Part shown: one piece after another, positions 52,199 through 60,311 of the stretch
Layout of the letters: every line of letters starts with the position of its first letter
Numbering within the stretch: position 1 is the stretch's first letter
Source of the DNA: Aeromonas hydrophila subsp. hydrophila ATCC 7966
GTDB taxonomy: Bacteria > Pseudomonadota > Gammaproteobacteria > Enterobacterales > Aeromonadaceae
Length of the DNA: 64,000 nt
NCBI RefSeq assembly: GCF_000014805.1
Contig: NC_008570.1
Location: 21,001 to 85,000, forward strand
Direction of reading: 5' to 3'
Position numbers and translations under genes: made by a program
Notes under the pieces: generated by a model
Database searches by the model: none
Told to the model about the DNA's origin: nothing
The model's input: only the letters and a program-made list of their open reading frames with translations

Positions 52199-53872
52199 TT
52201 GCTCGAAAATCAGATGATGTTGTTGGCGGTGTTCGAACGGGCGGCGCTGATGTTGATGACCCTGTTCTTCCTGACCCGTACCCGGCCATTCCAGCGGCTG
52301 TTCCAGAAGCGGGACCACACCCCGGCCGAGCTGGTGCTGGTGGCGGCCATCTTCTGCCTGTTTGCGGTGTTCAGCACCTACACCGGCATTCCGGTGGAGG
52401 GGGCCCTCATCAACGTGCGGATCATCGCCATCATATCCGGCGGCATCCTGTTTGGCCCCTGGGTCGGCATTCCGGCCGGGGTCATCTCCGGTCTGCACCG
52501 CTATCTCATCGACATGGATGGCCACACCTCGATCCCGTGCCTCATCGCCAGCATCATCGCCGGCCTGCTCGCCACCTGGCTGCACCTGCGTTGTCGCAAG
52601 TCGCGGCTCTGGCTCTACGGCATTCTGGCGGGGATGTTGTGTGAAGGGCTCACCATGCTGCTCATCTGGCTGCTGACCGAGCCCCATGCGGTGGGCGTCG
52701 AGATCGTCAGCCACATCGCCTACCCGATGATCGCCGGGGCGCTCTGTATCGGCCTCATCATCAAGCTGGTGCAAGATCTGGATGACGAGAAGGAGCTGAT
52801 TGCCGCCAAGCAGGCCAAGCTGGCGCTCGACATCGCCAACAAGACGCTGCCCTTCTTCCAGAACATCGACCGCCACTCCCTGAGTCAGGTCTGCGGCATC
52901 ATTCGCAGCGAGATCAGCGCCGATGCGGTGGCCATCACCGATACCCGCGACGTGCTGGCCTATGTGGGGGTGGGCAAGGACTACTACGAGCTGGACGAGC
53001 ACCACGCCATCAGCGACATGACCCAGCGGGCGGTGCTGCTGGACCAGATCATCATCAACAACGATCTGCGCCAGTATCACCTCTCCGATTTCCACTCGGT
53101 CATCATTATTCCGCTGCGGGAAAACGGCTCGGTGAGCGGTACCCTCAAGATCTACTACCGCCGTACCCACAGTATCACCAGCTCCCTCAAGGAGATGGCG
53201 GTGGGCCTCTCCCAGCTCATCTCCACCCAGATGGAGGTGTCGCGCATCGAGCAGCTCAAGGAGATGACCCGCAAGGCGGAGTTCACCGCGCTGCAGAGCA
53301 AGATCAACCCGCACTTCCTGTTCAACGCCCTCAATGCCATCTCGTCGCTGATCCGTATCCGGCCCCAGCAGGCGCGCCAGCTGATTGCCAATCTGGCGGA
53401 CTACCTGCGCTACAACCTCAACAAGGGGGACACCCTCATCGACATCCAGGAGGAGCTGCAGCAGGTGCGCGACTACGTGGCCATCGAGCAGGCCCGCTTC
53501 GGTGACAAGCTGGAGGTGGTGTTCGAGGTGGATGACGTGCACATCCAGGTGCCGAGCCTGCTGTTGCAGCCGCTGGTGGAAAACGCCATCCTGCACGGCA
53601 TCCAGCCCCGCAGCGCGCCGGGTCGGGTCACCATCGAGGTGAAACAGCTAGCAGGCGGCATCCGGGTGGCGGTGCGCGATACCGGTTACGGCATCAGCCA
53701 GGCCGTGATCGACGGGGTGGCCGCCGGTCGGGTGGAGAGCCGCAGCATCGGCCTGATGAACGTACATCAGCGGGTCAAGCTGCTCTATGGCGATGGCCTG
53801 CACCTCAAGCGGCTGGAGCCGGGTACCGAAGTGAGTTTCTATCTGCCGGATCAGGAGTCGATGCCATGCTGA
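52199..53872 (+). CDS. ypdA: Pyruvate-sensing histidine kinase of the LytS/BtsS family
   Basis: A 557-residue sensor with an N-terminal 5TM-5TMR LytS-type membrane domain, containing [52 protein letters not shown]-like domain lies in the middle. A His_kinase domain has the phosphorylated His in [23 protein letters not shown], and the HATPase ends [13 protein letters not shown]. It matches E. coli YpdA closely. The start is taken as TTG (52199) because it leaves the same six residues before MLLAVF as in YpdA; an ATG at 52214 is the alternative. The gene ends ATGCCATGCTGA, so its stop overlaps the first of three tandem ATGCTGA starts leading to ypdB. Confidence 0.92.
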   Translation: MLENQMMLLAVFERAALMLMTLFFLTRTRPFQRLFQKRDHTPAELVLVAAIFCLFAVFSTYTGIPVEGALINVRIIAIISGGILFGPWVGIPAGVISGLHRYLIDMDGHTSIPCLIASIIAGLLATWLHLRCRKSRLWLYGILAGMLCEGLTMLLIWLLTEPHAVGVEIVSHIAYPMIAGALCIGLIIKLVQDLDDEKELIAAKQAKLALDIANKTLPFFQNIDRHSLSQVCGIIRSEISADAVAITDTRDVLAYVGVGKDYYELDEHHAISDMTQRAVLLDQIIINNDLRQYHLSDFHSVIIIPLRENGSVSGTLKIYYRRTHSITSSLKEMAVGLSQLISTQMEVSRIEQLKEMTRKAEFTALQSKINPHFLFNALNAISSLIRIRPQQARQLIANLADYLRYNLNKGDTLIDIQEELQQVRDYVAIEQARFGDKLEVVFEVDDVHIQVPSLLLQPLVENAILHGIQPRSAPGRVTIEVKQLAGGIRVAVRDTGYGISQAVIDGVAAGRVESRSIGLMNVHQRVKLLYGDGLHLKRLEPGTEVSFYLPDQESMPC

Positions 53873-53925
53873 GAGCCATCATGATTGAAGTTAAGTGTCT
53901 GACTCGCGAGGCGTTGCCATGCTGA
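53866..53925 (+). CDS. Mini-ORF: first truncated copy of the ypdB 5' end
   Basis: 19 codons, [19 protein letters not shown], beginning in the ypdA stop region and resembling [17 protein letters not shown] of YpdB. It ends LPC-stop as CCATGCTGA, overlapping the next ypdB-like ATG. It has decayed more than the second copy. It may be an inert duplication or a coupling relay between ypdA and ypdB. Confidence 0.5.
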   Translation: MLRAIMIEVKCLTREALPC

Positions 53926-54008
53926 AAGCCATCATTGTCGAGGATGAGTATTTGATGCGGGAGGTGCTGGCCTCTCCTGCATTCTCGCAGGGGGCAATCC
54001 CATGCTGA
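53919..54008 (+). CDS. Mini-ORF: second truncated copy of the ypdB 5' end
   Basis: 29 codons, starting [18 protein letters not shown] and then diverging to end IPC-stop at 54006-54008, where CCATGCTGA overlaps the true ypdB start at 54002. The first 12 codons encode the same residues as YpdB. A ribosome leaving ypdA could thus re-initiate three times in succession. Whether either mini-ORF is translated cannot be told from sequence. Confidence 0.55.
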   Translation: MLKAIIVEDEYLMREVLASPAFSQGAIPC

Positions 54009-54733
54009 AAGCCATCATAGTGGAAGACGAGTATCTGGCCCGGGAAGAGCTGGCCTACCTGGTGGGGCAGCACAGCACCATCGAGATAGTGGCGAGCTTC
54101 GAGGACGGGCTGGAGGCGTTCAAATACCTGCAGGATCACGAGGTGGACGTGGTCTTTCTCGACATCCAGATCCCCTCCATCGACGGCCTGCTGCTGGCCA
54201 AGAACCTGCACAAGTCGAGCCATCCGCCCCACATCGTCTTCGTCACCGCCTACAAGGAGTTTGCGGTGGAGGCGTTCGAGCTGGAGGCGTTCGACTACAT
54301 CCTCAAACCCTACAACGAGCCGCGCCTCATCAGCCTGCTGCAAAAGCTGGAACTGGCGGGCAAGTCGCAGACGGGGCAGGGGAGCGAGCCGGGCACGCCG
54401 CACAATCGCACCGTCAATCTGGTGAAGGGGGAGCGCATCATCGTCACCCCCTGCGAACAGATCTACTACGCGGAAGCCGACGAGAAGCTCACTTATGTCT
54501 ACACCCGCGATGATCGCTACGTGATGACCATGACCCTCAGCGAGTTCGTCAGCCGGCTGCCTGCCGAGGGGTTCTTCCGTTGCCACCGCTCCTACTGCGT
54601 CAACATCAACAAGATCCGCGAGATAGTGCCCTGGTTCAACAGCACCTATCTCATCCGGCTCCATGACCTGCCGTTCGAGGTGCCGGTCAGCCGCAGCAAC
54701 ATCAAGGCGTTCCGTCAGCTGATGCGGCTCTGA
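54002..54733 (+). CDS. ypdB: LytTR-family response regulator YpdB
   Basis: A 243-residue regulator with a receiver domain: VEDEYLAREEL, the phospho-accepting Asp in VVFLDIQIPSIDG, and a Lys in YILKPYNEPRL. A C-terminal LytTR DNA-binding domain runs about residues 140-243 (IIVTPCEQIYYAEADEKLTYVYT...FFRCHRSYCVNINKIREIVPW...PVSRSNIKAFRQLM). The partner of YpdA, it activates the MFS gene yhjX in response to extracellular pyruvate in E. coli. Here ypdB is followed directly by yhjX, and a candidate binding site starts one base after its stop codon. Translation is coupled to the upstream mini-ORFs via CCATGCTGA. Confidence 0.92.
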   Translation: MLKAIIVEDEYLAREELAYLVGQHSTIEIVASFEDGLEAFKYLQDHEVDVVFLDIQIPSIDGLLLAKNLHKSSHPPHIVFVTAYKEFAVEAFELEAFDYILKPYNEPRLISLLQKLELAGKSQTGQGSEPGTPHNRTVNLVKGERIIVTPCEQIYYAEADEKLTYVYTRDDRYVMTMTLSEFVSRLPAEGFFRCHRSYCVNINKIREIVPWFNSTYLIRLHDLPFEVPVSRSNIKAFRQLMRL

Positions 54734-54734
54734 T

Positions 54735-54765
54735 TGTCATTCATTCCCGCCGATCTGCATTTCAT
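54735..54765 (+). promoter_or_regulatory. YpdB-binding direct repeat upstream of yhjX
   Basis: TGTCATTCAT, 11 bp, TGCATTTCAT: a direct repeat in the layout of the E. coli YpdB site (GGCATTTCAT-N11-GGCATTTCAT). The second half matches 9 of 10 and the first 6 of 10. A likely -10, TATAGT, follows at 54799-54804, so the site lies just upstream of the -35 region. Confidence 0.7.
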
Positions 54766-54842
54766 GCCTTAATCGGTCGGCGGGAGTGGCGTCTTGCCTA
54801 TAGTGGCCCCAGTTTCCTTAAGGCCATTGACCGAGACGCATC

Positions 54843-56033
54843 ATGACCAAAGAGATGAATCGCACCCGCTACCTCACCCTGTTGGGGACCATCATCACCC
54901 AGTTCGCGCTGGGATCCGTTTACACCTGGAGCCTGTTCAACGCCCAGCTCTCCGACAAGCTGGACGAGCCGGTGAGTCAGGTCGCCTTCGCCTTCGGCCT
55001 GCTCAGCCTCTCCCTGGCGGTAGCTTCCTCCCTGGCGGGCAAGCTGCAGGAGCGGTTCGGGGTGCGCAACGTCACCCTGGGTGCCGGCGTGCTGCTCGGC
55101 ATCGGCTTCTTCCTCACCGCCCACGCCAGCAACCTGGCGATGCTCTACCTCTGCGCCGGCATTCTGGTCGGTTTTGCCGACGGTACCGGCTACCTGATGA
55201 CCCTCTCCAACTGCGTGAAGTGGTTCCCGGAGCGCAAGGGGCTGATCTCCGCCTGTTCCATCGGCGCCTACGGCCTCGGCAGCCTGGGTTTCAAGTACAT
55301 CAACCTGCTGCTGCTCTCCAGCAACGGCCTTGAGACCACCTTCCAGCTGTGGGGGCTGATCGCCATGTCCATGGTGCTGGTGGGCGGTATGCTGATGAAG
55401 GATGCACCCAAGCAGGCGGCCGCCGTGCAGCAGAGCGAGAGCCGCGACTTCACTCTGGCCGAGGCGATGCGCAAGCCGCAGTACTGGATGCTGGCGCTGA
55501 TGTTCCTCACCGCCTGCATGAGCGGTCTCTACGTCATCGGCGTGGCCAAGGACATCGGCGAGAACATGGTGGGCCTGCCGGCCGTGGTCGCCGCTAACGC
55601 CGTCGCCATCATCGCCATGGCCAACCTGGGTGGCCGGCTGGTGCTGGGCATCCTCTCCGACAAGATGTCCCGCATCCGGGTCATTACCATCGCCCAGCTG
55701 ATTACCCTGGCCGGCATGGCGCTGCTGCTGTTCGTGCCGCTCAACGCCAACCTGTTCTTCGTGGCGGTGGCCTGTGTAGCGTTCAGTTTCGGTGGCACCA
55801 TCACCGTCTACCCCTCGTTGGTGAGCGACTTCTTCGGTCTCAACAACCTGACCAAGAATTACGGCGTCATCTATCTGGGCTTTGGTCTGGGCAGCATCAT
55901 CGGCTCCATCGTGGCCTCCCTGTTCGGCGGCTTCATGGCGACCTTCAACCTGATCCTGGTGTTGCTGGTGGTGGCGCTGGTGCTCTCCCTCACCATCCGC
56001 CTGCCGGCGCCGGTATCGGTGGAGCGGGCCTGA
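54843..56033 (+). CDS. yhjX: MFS transporter YhjX, pyruvate-responsive
   Basis: A 396-residue 12-TM major facilitator of the oxalate/formate antiporter type. TLLGTIITQFALGSVYTWSLFNAQLSDKLDEPVSQVAFAFGLLSLSLA, TLSNCVKWFPERKGLISA, FLTACMSGLYVIGVAKDIG and NNLTKNYGVIYLGFGLGSIIGS match E. coli YhjX closely. In E. coli yhjX is the only strong YpdAB target and is induced by pyruvate, but it lies far from ypdAB. Here the regulator and target are adjacent. Its substrate is not established; a pyruvate-related role is inferred. A terminator follows. Confidence 0.93.
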   Translation: MTKEMNRTRYLTLLGTIITQFALGSVYTWSLFNAQLSDKLDEPVSQVAFAFGLLSLSLAVASSLAGKLQERFGVRNVTLGAGVLLGIGFFLTAHASNLAMLYLCAGILVGFADGTGYLMTLSNCVKWFPERKGLISACSIGAYGLGSLGFKYINLLLLSSNGLETTFQLWGLIAMSMVLVGGMLMKDAPKQAAAVQQSESRDFTLAEAMRKPQYWMLALMFLTACMSGLYVIGVAKDIGENMVGLPAVVAANAVAIIAMANLGGRLVLGILSDKMSRIRVITIAQLITLAGMALLLFVPLNANLFFVAVACVAFSFGGTITVYPSLVSDFFGLNNLTKNYGVIYLGFGLGSIIGSIVASLFGGFMATFNLILVLLVVALVLSLTIRLPAPVSVERA

Positions 56034-56060
56034 TCACCCGCCTGTCGCAGCAAGCAATGA

Positions 56061-56090
56061 AAAGACCCGGACCTGGCCCGGGTCTTTTTT
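56061..56090 (+). terminator. Rho-independent terminator after yhjX
   Basis: AAGACCCGG/CCGGGTCTT stem followed by six T, 28 bases past the yhjX stop. On the minus strand the upstream A-run would also supply a T-tract, so it may serve convergent purK too. Confidence 0.9.
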
Positions 56091-56106
56091 ATGCGCGGCT
56101 CATTAC

Positions 56107-57231
56107 TCAGCGTGGCGGCAGCCCCAACAGCTGGCGCACCCGCTGGCAGGTCTCTTCCACCGTCGGCCAGTCGGCGGCGGTGATGGTGACATGGCCCATC
56201 TTGCGGCCGGGGCGGGGTTCCCCCTTGCCGTAGAGGTGCAAATGCACGCCGGGCAGTGCCAGCAGGGCGGCCCAGTCTGGCGTGCCGGCCTGCCAGAGAT
56301 CCCCCAGCAGGTTGAGCAACATGGCGGGGCGTACGGCGATTCGGGATGGCAGCGGCAGATCGCACAGGGCGCGCACCTGCAGCTCGAACTGGCTGCACTC
56401 GGCGTTGTCGAGGCTGGGGTGGCCCGAGTTGTGGGGACGTGGCGCCAGCTCGTTGACCAGCAGTTTGCCTGCCACCAGGAAGAGCTCCACCGTCAGCACG
56501 CCGACGTAGTCGAGGGCGGCGATCAGCTGTTCGGCAATGCGTCTGGCGTCGGCCTCCAGCGCCGGTACGTTGGCCGGGGAGCGGGTCTGGTCCAGAATGC
56601 CGCCGCTGTGCCAGTTCTGCACCAGCGGCAGGGCACCGATGGCACCGCTCGGGCTGCGGGCCAGGGTCAGGGAAAACTCACCCTCCAGCGCCAGCCGCTG
56701 TTCCAGCACGCAGGGTACGCCGCTGGCGGCCAGCGCTGCCGGCAGCTGATCGGCGGCCTGAATGGTCCACTGGCCTTTGCCGTCGTACCCCTCGCGGGCC
56801 GTCTTGAGGATGGCGGGGAAGAGAGAGGCGGGCAGCGCCGGCAGCGGCTCGCCCGGCAGCAGGGTCTGGTTGGGAGCGACCGGGATGCCGGCTCTGCTCA
56901 AGAAGGCCTTCTCTTCGCGGCGATCCTGACAGATGCGCACGGCGCCGGCGGCCGGGCGTACCGGCTGGTACTGCTCCAGCAGGGCCAGGGCGGTGGCCGG
57001 CACGTTCTCGAACTCGCAGGTGACGGCGGCGCAGCGGCTGGCCAGATCGTGCAGGGCGGTCGGGTCGTCATAGGCGGCAACAATATGGTGATCGGCTGCC
57101 GCACCGGCGATGCTGGCGGGATCCGGGTCCAGCACCACCACCTTGTAGCCGAGCCGGTGGGCGGCCATCACGAAGTAGCGGCCAAGTTGGCCGCCTCCCA
57201 GCATGCCGAGGGTGGCGGGTGGCAGTATCAT
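56107..57231 (-). CDS. purK: N5-carboxyaminoimidazole ribonucleotide synthase
   Basis: ATP-grasp enzyme of purine biosynthesis, 374 residues. It converts AIR plus bicarbonate plus ATP to N5-CAIR, which PurE then isomerises. The N-terminal Rossmann-like motif is [33 protein letters not shown]-grasp residues include [34 protein letters not shown], and the metal/ligand site [24 protein letters not shown]. Its ATG overlaps the purE stop by four bases (ATGA). Its substrate is bicarbonate, which makes the neighbouring SbtA-like bicarbonate transporter gene notable, though no operon link is proven. Confidence 0.96.
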   Translation of the reverse strand: MILPPATLGMLGGGQLGRYFVMAAHRLGYKVVVLDPDPASIAGAAADHHIVAAYDDPTALHDLASRCAAVTCEFENVPATALALLEQYQPVRPAAGAVRICQDRREEKAFLSRAGIPVAPNQTLLPGEPLPALPASLFPAILKTAREGYDGKGQWTIQAADQLPAALAASGVPCVLEQRLALEGEFSLTLARSPSGAIGALPLVQNWHSGGILDQTRSPANVPALEADARRIAEQLIAALDYVGVLTVELFLVAGKLLVNELAPRPHNSGHPSLDNAECSQFELQVRALCDLPLPSRIAVRPAMLLNLLGDLWQAGTPDWAALLALPGVHLHLYGKGEPRPGRKMGHVTITAADWPTVEETCQRVRQLLGLPPR

Positions 57232-57737
57232 GCCGGGTCCTCCAGCGTGAGGGCCAGCACCCGGTCGCGTTCGTTGGCGCGAAAGCCGTCGAGCTGTTGC
57301 TGGTAGCGGGGGGCATCGCCGTCTTGCGCGACGGAGAGCAGGGAGACCGCAAACAGGCCGGCGTTGGCGGCGCCCGCCTCGCCGATGGCGAAGGTGGCGA
57401 CCGGTACCCCCTTGGGCATCTGCACGATGGAGAGCAGGGAGTCCATCCCCTTGAGCTGGCGGGTCGGGATGGGCACACCCAGCACCGGAATGGTGGTCTT
57501 GGCGGCCACCATGCCCGGCAGATGGGCGGCGCCGCCAGCCCCGGCGATGATGGCGCGCAGGCCACGCTCACGGGCGCTGGCGGCATATTCGAACAGCAGA
57601 TCCGGGGTGCGGTGGGCCGAGACCACGCGCGCCTCATAGGGGACGCCATGCTCCTTGAGGATGCGGGCGGCGGCCTGCATCACGGGCCAGTCGGAGTCGG
57701 ATCCCATTACCAGGCCGATCAGGGGAGGGGTATTCAT
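57228..57737 (-). CDS. purE: N5-carboxyaminoimidazole ribonucleotide mutase
   Basis: 169 residues, same length as E. coli PurE. The N-terminal phosphate-binding motif is [18 protein letters not shown]. The catalytic His region is [42 protein letters not shown] and the [17 protein letters not shown] segment are family hallmarks. It converts N5-CAIR to CAIR. It is the first gene of purEK, with a PurR-like operator just upstream. Confidence 0.97.
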   Translation of the reverse strand: MNTPPLIGLVMGSDSDWPVMQAAARILKEHGVPYEARVVSAHRTPDLLFEYAASARERGLRAIIAGAGGAAHLPGMVAAKTTIPVLGVPIPTRQLKGMDSLLSIVQMPKGVPVATFAIGEAGAANAGLFAVSLLSVAQDGDAPRYQQQLDGFRANERDRVLALTLEDPA

Positions 57738-57753
57738 GGCTATGACTCCTTGC

Positions 57754-57769
57754 AGTTAAACGTTTGTCT
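57754..57769. promoter_or_regulatory. PurR operator candidate upstream of purE
   Basis: AGTTAAACGTTTGTCT shares the palindromic core AAACGTTT and most flanking positions with the 16-bp PurR consensus ACGCAAACGTTTGCGT. It lies 17 bases before the purE start on the minus strand. In gammaproteobacteria purEK is a known PurR target. Confidence 0.7.
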
Positions 57770-57799
57770 CTGGTTGGCAAAAAGAGCCGGCAAGCCGGC

Positions 57800-58102
57800 T
57801 CAGAATTTTTCGGGTCGCACGATTTCGACCGGTTGCAAAAAGGCGACCATGGCATAGTCGGGGTAGTAGCGACTCTGCAGGTGGGCGAGCAGGCGTTCCG
57901 CCTGTTCGCGGCTGCAGATCGCCTCCAGCCGGATGTTGCCGCTCTCGCTCCAACTGGCATTGCGCTCACCGTGGTCGCCGCGGCCTCTGGCATCGGTGAT
58001 GGTGTAGCCGCGCAGCCCCTCGCGGGTGAGGGTGCGCAGCAGGGTGGGTTCCAGGTTCGCTTCCGTGATGACGGTGAGCAGAGTGCGGATCTCGGTCTGC
58101 AT
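57800..58102 (-). CDS. sbtB: PII-like signalling protein, SbtB type
   Basis: A 100-residue protein with PII topology: an N-terminal beta strand (RTLLTVITEANLEPTLLRTLTREGL), then GYTITDARGRGDHGERNASW corresponding to the T-loop region, then NIRLEAICSREQAERLLAHLQSRYYPDYAMVAFLQPVEIV. In cyanobacteria SbtB binds SbtA and adenine nucleotides (AMP, ADP, cAMP) to control bicarbonate uptake. The gene starts four bases past the sbtA stop, so the two are co-transcribed. It is the last gene before purE on that strand. Identity is by pairing with the SbtA homologue; canonical GlnB uridylylation sequence is absent. Confidence 0.78.
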   Translation of the reverse strand: MQTEIRTLLTVITEANLEPTLLRTLTREGLRGYTITDARGRGDHGERNASWSESGNIRLEAICSREQAERLLAHLQSRYYPDYAMVAFLQPVEIVRPEKF

Positions 58103-58106
58103 GTGG

Positions 58107-59033
58107 CTATTCCGTGAAGTGGCGGGCCCAGCTGTGGTAGAGCGGGATCCCCAGCATGATGTTGAACGGGAAGGTGACCCCCAATACGGCGCTGAGCGAC
58201 AGGCCCGGATTGGCCTGAGGCACGGCGATGCGCATGGTGGCCGGCACGGCGATATAGGAGGCGCTAGCCGCCAGGGTGGCCAGCAGGGTCAGGCCACCGA
58301 GGGAGAGCCCCACCAGTTGGCCGATCACCAGGCCCAGGCCAGCCGAGGCGAGCGGCATCAGCAGGGCGAAGCCGAGCAGGAACAGGCCGTGGCGGCGCAG
58401 GTCCTGGCACTGGCGGGCGACGATGAGGCCCATCTCCAGCAGGAACAGGGCCAGCGCCCCTTTGAACAGGTCGACGAACAGGGGCTTGAGCGGGGCGATC
58501 CCGTCGGGACCGGCCAGATAGCCGATGGCCATGCCGCCCAGCAGCAGGGTGACCCCCTTGCCGAGGAAGGTTTCATGGGCCAGCCGGCGCCAGCGGGTTT
58601 GTCGGCTTATCCCCTGGGCCAGCACGATGCCGACCAGGATGGCGGGGATCTCCATCACCGCTAGGAAGATGGAGAGCTGGGATTCGAAGCTGATGCCGCG
58701 CTCGGTGAGCCAGTTCACCCCGACCGCAAAGGTCGCCACGCTGACCGAGCCGTAGTGGGCGGCGGTGGCGGCGGCATCGACCCGGTTCATCTTGAGGCGC
58801 AGCACGGCAAACCCGGCCAGGGTCTGCAGCATGCCGAGCAGGATCACCAGTGCCAGTTGCGGTAATAACGGTTGTAGAGATTGCTGCGCCAGGCCGACGC
58901 CGCCCTTGAGGCCGATGGCCAGCAACAGGAAGAGAGAGAGAGTATCGTAGAGCGCGGGCGGCAGCTTGAGCTCGGAGCGCACCAGACCTGCCAGCAGGCC
59001 AAAGAGGAAAAAGAGTACAACAACATCCAGCAT
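58107..59033 (-). CDS. sbtA: Sodium-dependent bicarbonate transporter, SbtA family
   Basis: A 308-residue inner-membrane protein with ten hydrophobic helices in two inverted repeats. The first begins LDVVVLFFLFGLLAGLVRSELKLPPALYDTLSLFLLLAIGLKGGVGLA. Family-typical segments are AAHYGSVSVATFAVG, VMEIPAILVGIVLA, LLLGGMAIGYLAGPDG and AASASYIAVPATMRIAVPQANPGL, the SbtA (DUF897) signature. It probably imports bicarbonate with Na+. In heterotrophs the role is unproven; supplying bicarbonate for carboxylations is inferred. The ATG at 59033 is the natural start; the same frame is open to 59795 but that is on the antisense of the LysR gene. A LysR (NhaR-like) gene is divergent. Confidence 0.85.
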   Translation of the reverse strand: MLDVVVLFFLFGLLAGLVRSELKLPPALYDTLSLFLLLAIGLKGGVGLAQQSLQPLLPQLALVILLGMLQTLAGFAVLRLKMNRVDAAATAAHYGSVSVATFAVGVNWLTERGISFESQLSIFLAVMEIPAILVGIVLAQGISRQTRWRRLAHETFLGKGVTLLLGGMAIGYLAGPDGIAPLKPLFVDLFKGALALFLLEMGLIVARQCQDLRRHGLFLLGFALLMPLASAGLGLVIGQLVGLSLGGLTLLATLAASASYIAVPATMRIAVPQANPGLSLSAVLGVTFPFNIMLGIPLYHSWARHFTE

Positions 59034-59144
59034 GGGAGTTCGCAGGAGGCAATTCACAGGGTGGTTGCATGCTAGAGTGCAAGATGTTTCGATAAAATCA
59101 GATTTTGATTGATGATTGTTCGGTAGAAACTGATAAGGGGCCCG

Positions 59145-60047
59145 ATGCTCAACTACAAACAGCTCTATTACTTCTGGCACGTAGCGCGCAGCGGGAGTGT
59201 GACGCGGGCCGCCGAGCAGTTGCACCTCACGCCGCAGACCGTCAGCGGTCAGGTGGCCGAGCTGGAGCTCTCCCTCGGGGTGGCATTGTTCAACCGGGTG
59301 GGGCGGCGGCTTGCCCTGACCACCGCCGGTCGTCAGGCGCTCGAACAGGCTGGCGCCATCTTCTCGCTCGGCGCCGATCTCGAGCATACCCTGCGCCATG
59401 CCAGCCAGGAGCTGACCATGCAGGTGGGGATCGCCGACTCCGTGCCCCGCACCCTGGCGTTCGAGCTGCTGGCGCCCGCCATGGCGCTGGCCACCCCGTT
59501 GCGGCTGGTGTGCCATGAAGAACGGGCGGAGCAGCTTTTCAGCGAGCTGGCCAGCCACAAGCTGGACATGGTGCTGATCGATCGCCCGCTCCCCCCCGAC
59601 AGCGGGGTGCGCGGCTACAACCACGAGCTGGGACGCAGCCCGCTGGCGCTGTTTGCCAGCCCCGAGCTGGCCGCCAGGGCACGGCAGGGCTTTCCCGCCT
59701 CCCTCGAGGGTCTGCCGCTGCTGATCCCAGGGGAGAAGTCGGCGACCCATGACAGCCTGCTGGCCTGGTATCGGCAGCAGGGCATTCATCCCCATCTGGT
59801 CGGCCAGTTCGATGATTCGACCCTGATGAAGTCGTTCGGCAAGGCGGGGATGGGGATCTTTCCGGCGCCGCTGGCCATGGCCGACGAGATCGCGCGACTA
59901 TACGGTGTCGAACGGATTGCAACCCTGGCCGAGGTGACGCTCTCCTACTATCTGGTGTCGGCCGGTCGTCACCTCTCCCATCCCGGCGTACAGGCGGTGA
60001 TGGAGGGGGCGAAGCAGCGGCTGGCTGCGCTGGGTGGCAATAAATAG
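59145..60047 (+). CDS. LysR-family regulator, NhaR-like
   Basis: A 300-residue LTTR. The HTH (about residues 3-62) reads LNYKQLYYFWHVARSGSVTRAAEQLHLTPQTVSGQVAELELSLGVALFNR. The NYKQLYYFWHVA opening and PQTVSGQ recognition region are those of NhaR, the sodium-responsive activator. The C-terminal effector domain includes STLMKSFGKAGMGIFPAP. It is divergent from sbtA across a 111-bp region. A sodium-sensing regulator beside a sodium-coupled transporter is a sensible pairing, so it probably controls sbtAB; nhaA is not in the window. Confidence 0.85.
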   Translation: MLNYKQLYYFWHVARSGSVTRAAEQLHLTPQTVSGQVAELELSLGVALFNRVGRRLALTTAGRQALEQAGAIFSLGADLEHTLRHASQELTMQVGIADSVPRTLAFELLAPAMALATPLRLVCHEERAEQLFSELASHKLDMVLIDRPLPPDSGVRGYNHELGRSPLALFASPELAARARQGFPASLEGLPLLIPGEKSATHDSLLAWYRQQGIHPHLVGQFDDSTLMKSFGKAGMGIFPAPLAMADEIARLYGVERIATLAEVTLSYYLVSAGRHLSHPGVQAVMEGAKQRLAALGGNK

Positions 60048-60060
60048 AAATCTGGATGGC

Positions 60061-60089
60061 TATACATCCACCTCTGCTCTGCCTATAAT
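60061..60089 (+). promoter_or_regulatory. Sigma70 promoter of btuB
   Basis: TATACA (60061-60066), 17-bp spacer, TATAAT (60084-60089), directly upstream of the cobalamin riboswitch. Confidence 0.7.
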
Positions 60090-60114
60090 CCCTGCGCTTT
60101 GGCGCATCATGCTT

Positions 60115-60243
60115 AATAGGGAATCCGGTGAAAATCCGGAGCTGGCGCGCAGCGGTAAGGGGGAACGAAGCGACATCAGGGCACTGCCACAGGTGGGAAG
60201 CCGTCGCCGTAGGCCATCAGCCCCCCAGCCCGAAGACCTGCCA
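60115..60243 (+). promoter_or_regulatory. Cobalamin (B12) riboswitch
   Basis: Conserved elements in order: AGGGAATCCGGTGAAAATCC, GCGCAGCGGTAA, CCACAGGTGGGAAG, and the B12 box AGCCCGAAGACCTGCC (60227-60242). The btuB start codon is 70 bases further on, with a downstream GGCC hairpin as a possible expression platform that sequesters the AAGGATC ribosome-binding site. Binding of adenosylcobalamin should repress btuB. Confidence 0.93.
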
Positions 60244-60311
60244 AAGTTCGTATTTCGGGCCGAGAGAAACCGGCCACGAAGTAGATGCTTACGCGAACTT
60301 AAGGATCTCTC

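Noticed and set aside
52185..52217. 10-codon ATG ORF whose TGA overlaps the ATG at 52214 of ypdA
   Set aside because: Could be a leader coupled to an internal ypdA ATG, but matching YpdA N-terminal length favours the TTG at 52199, and the short ORF has no other support.
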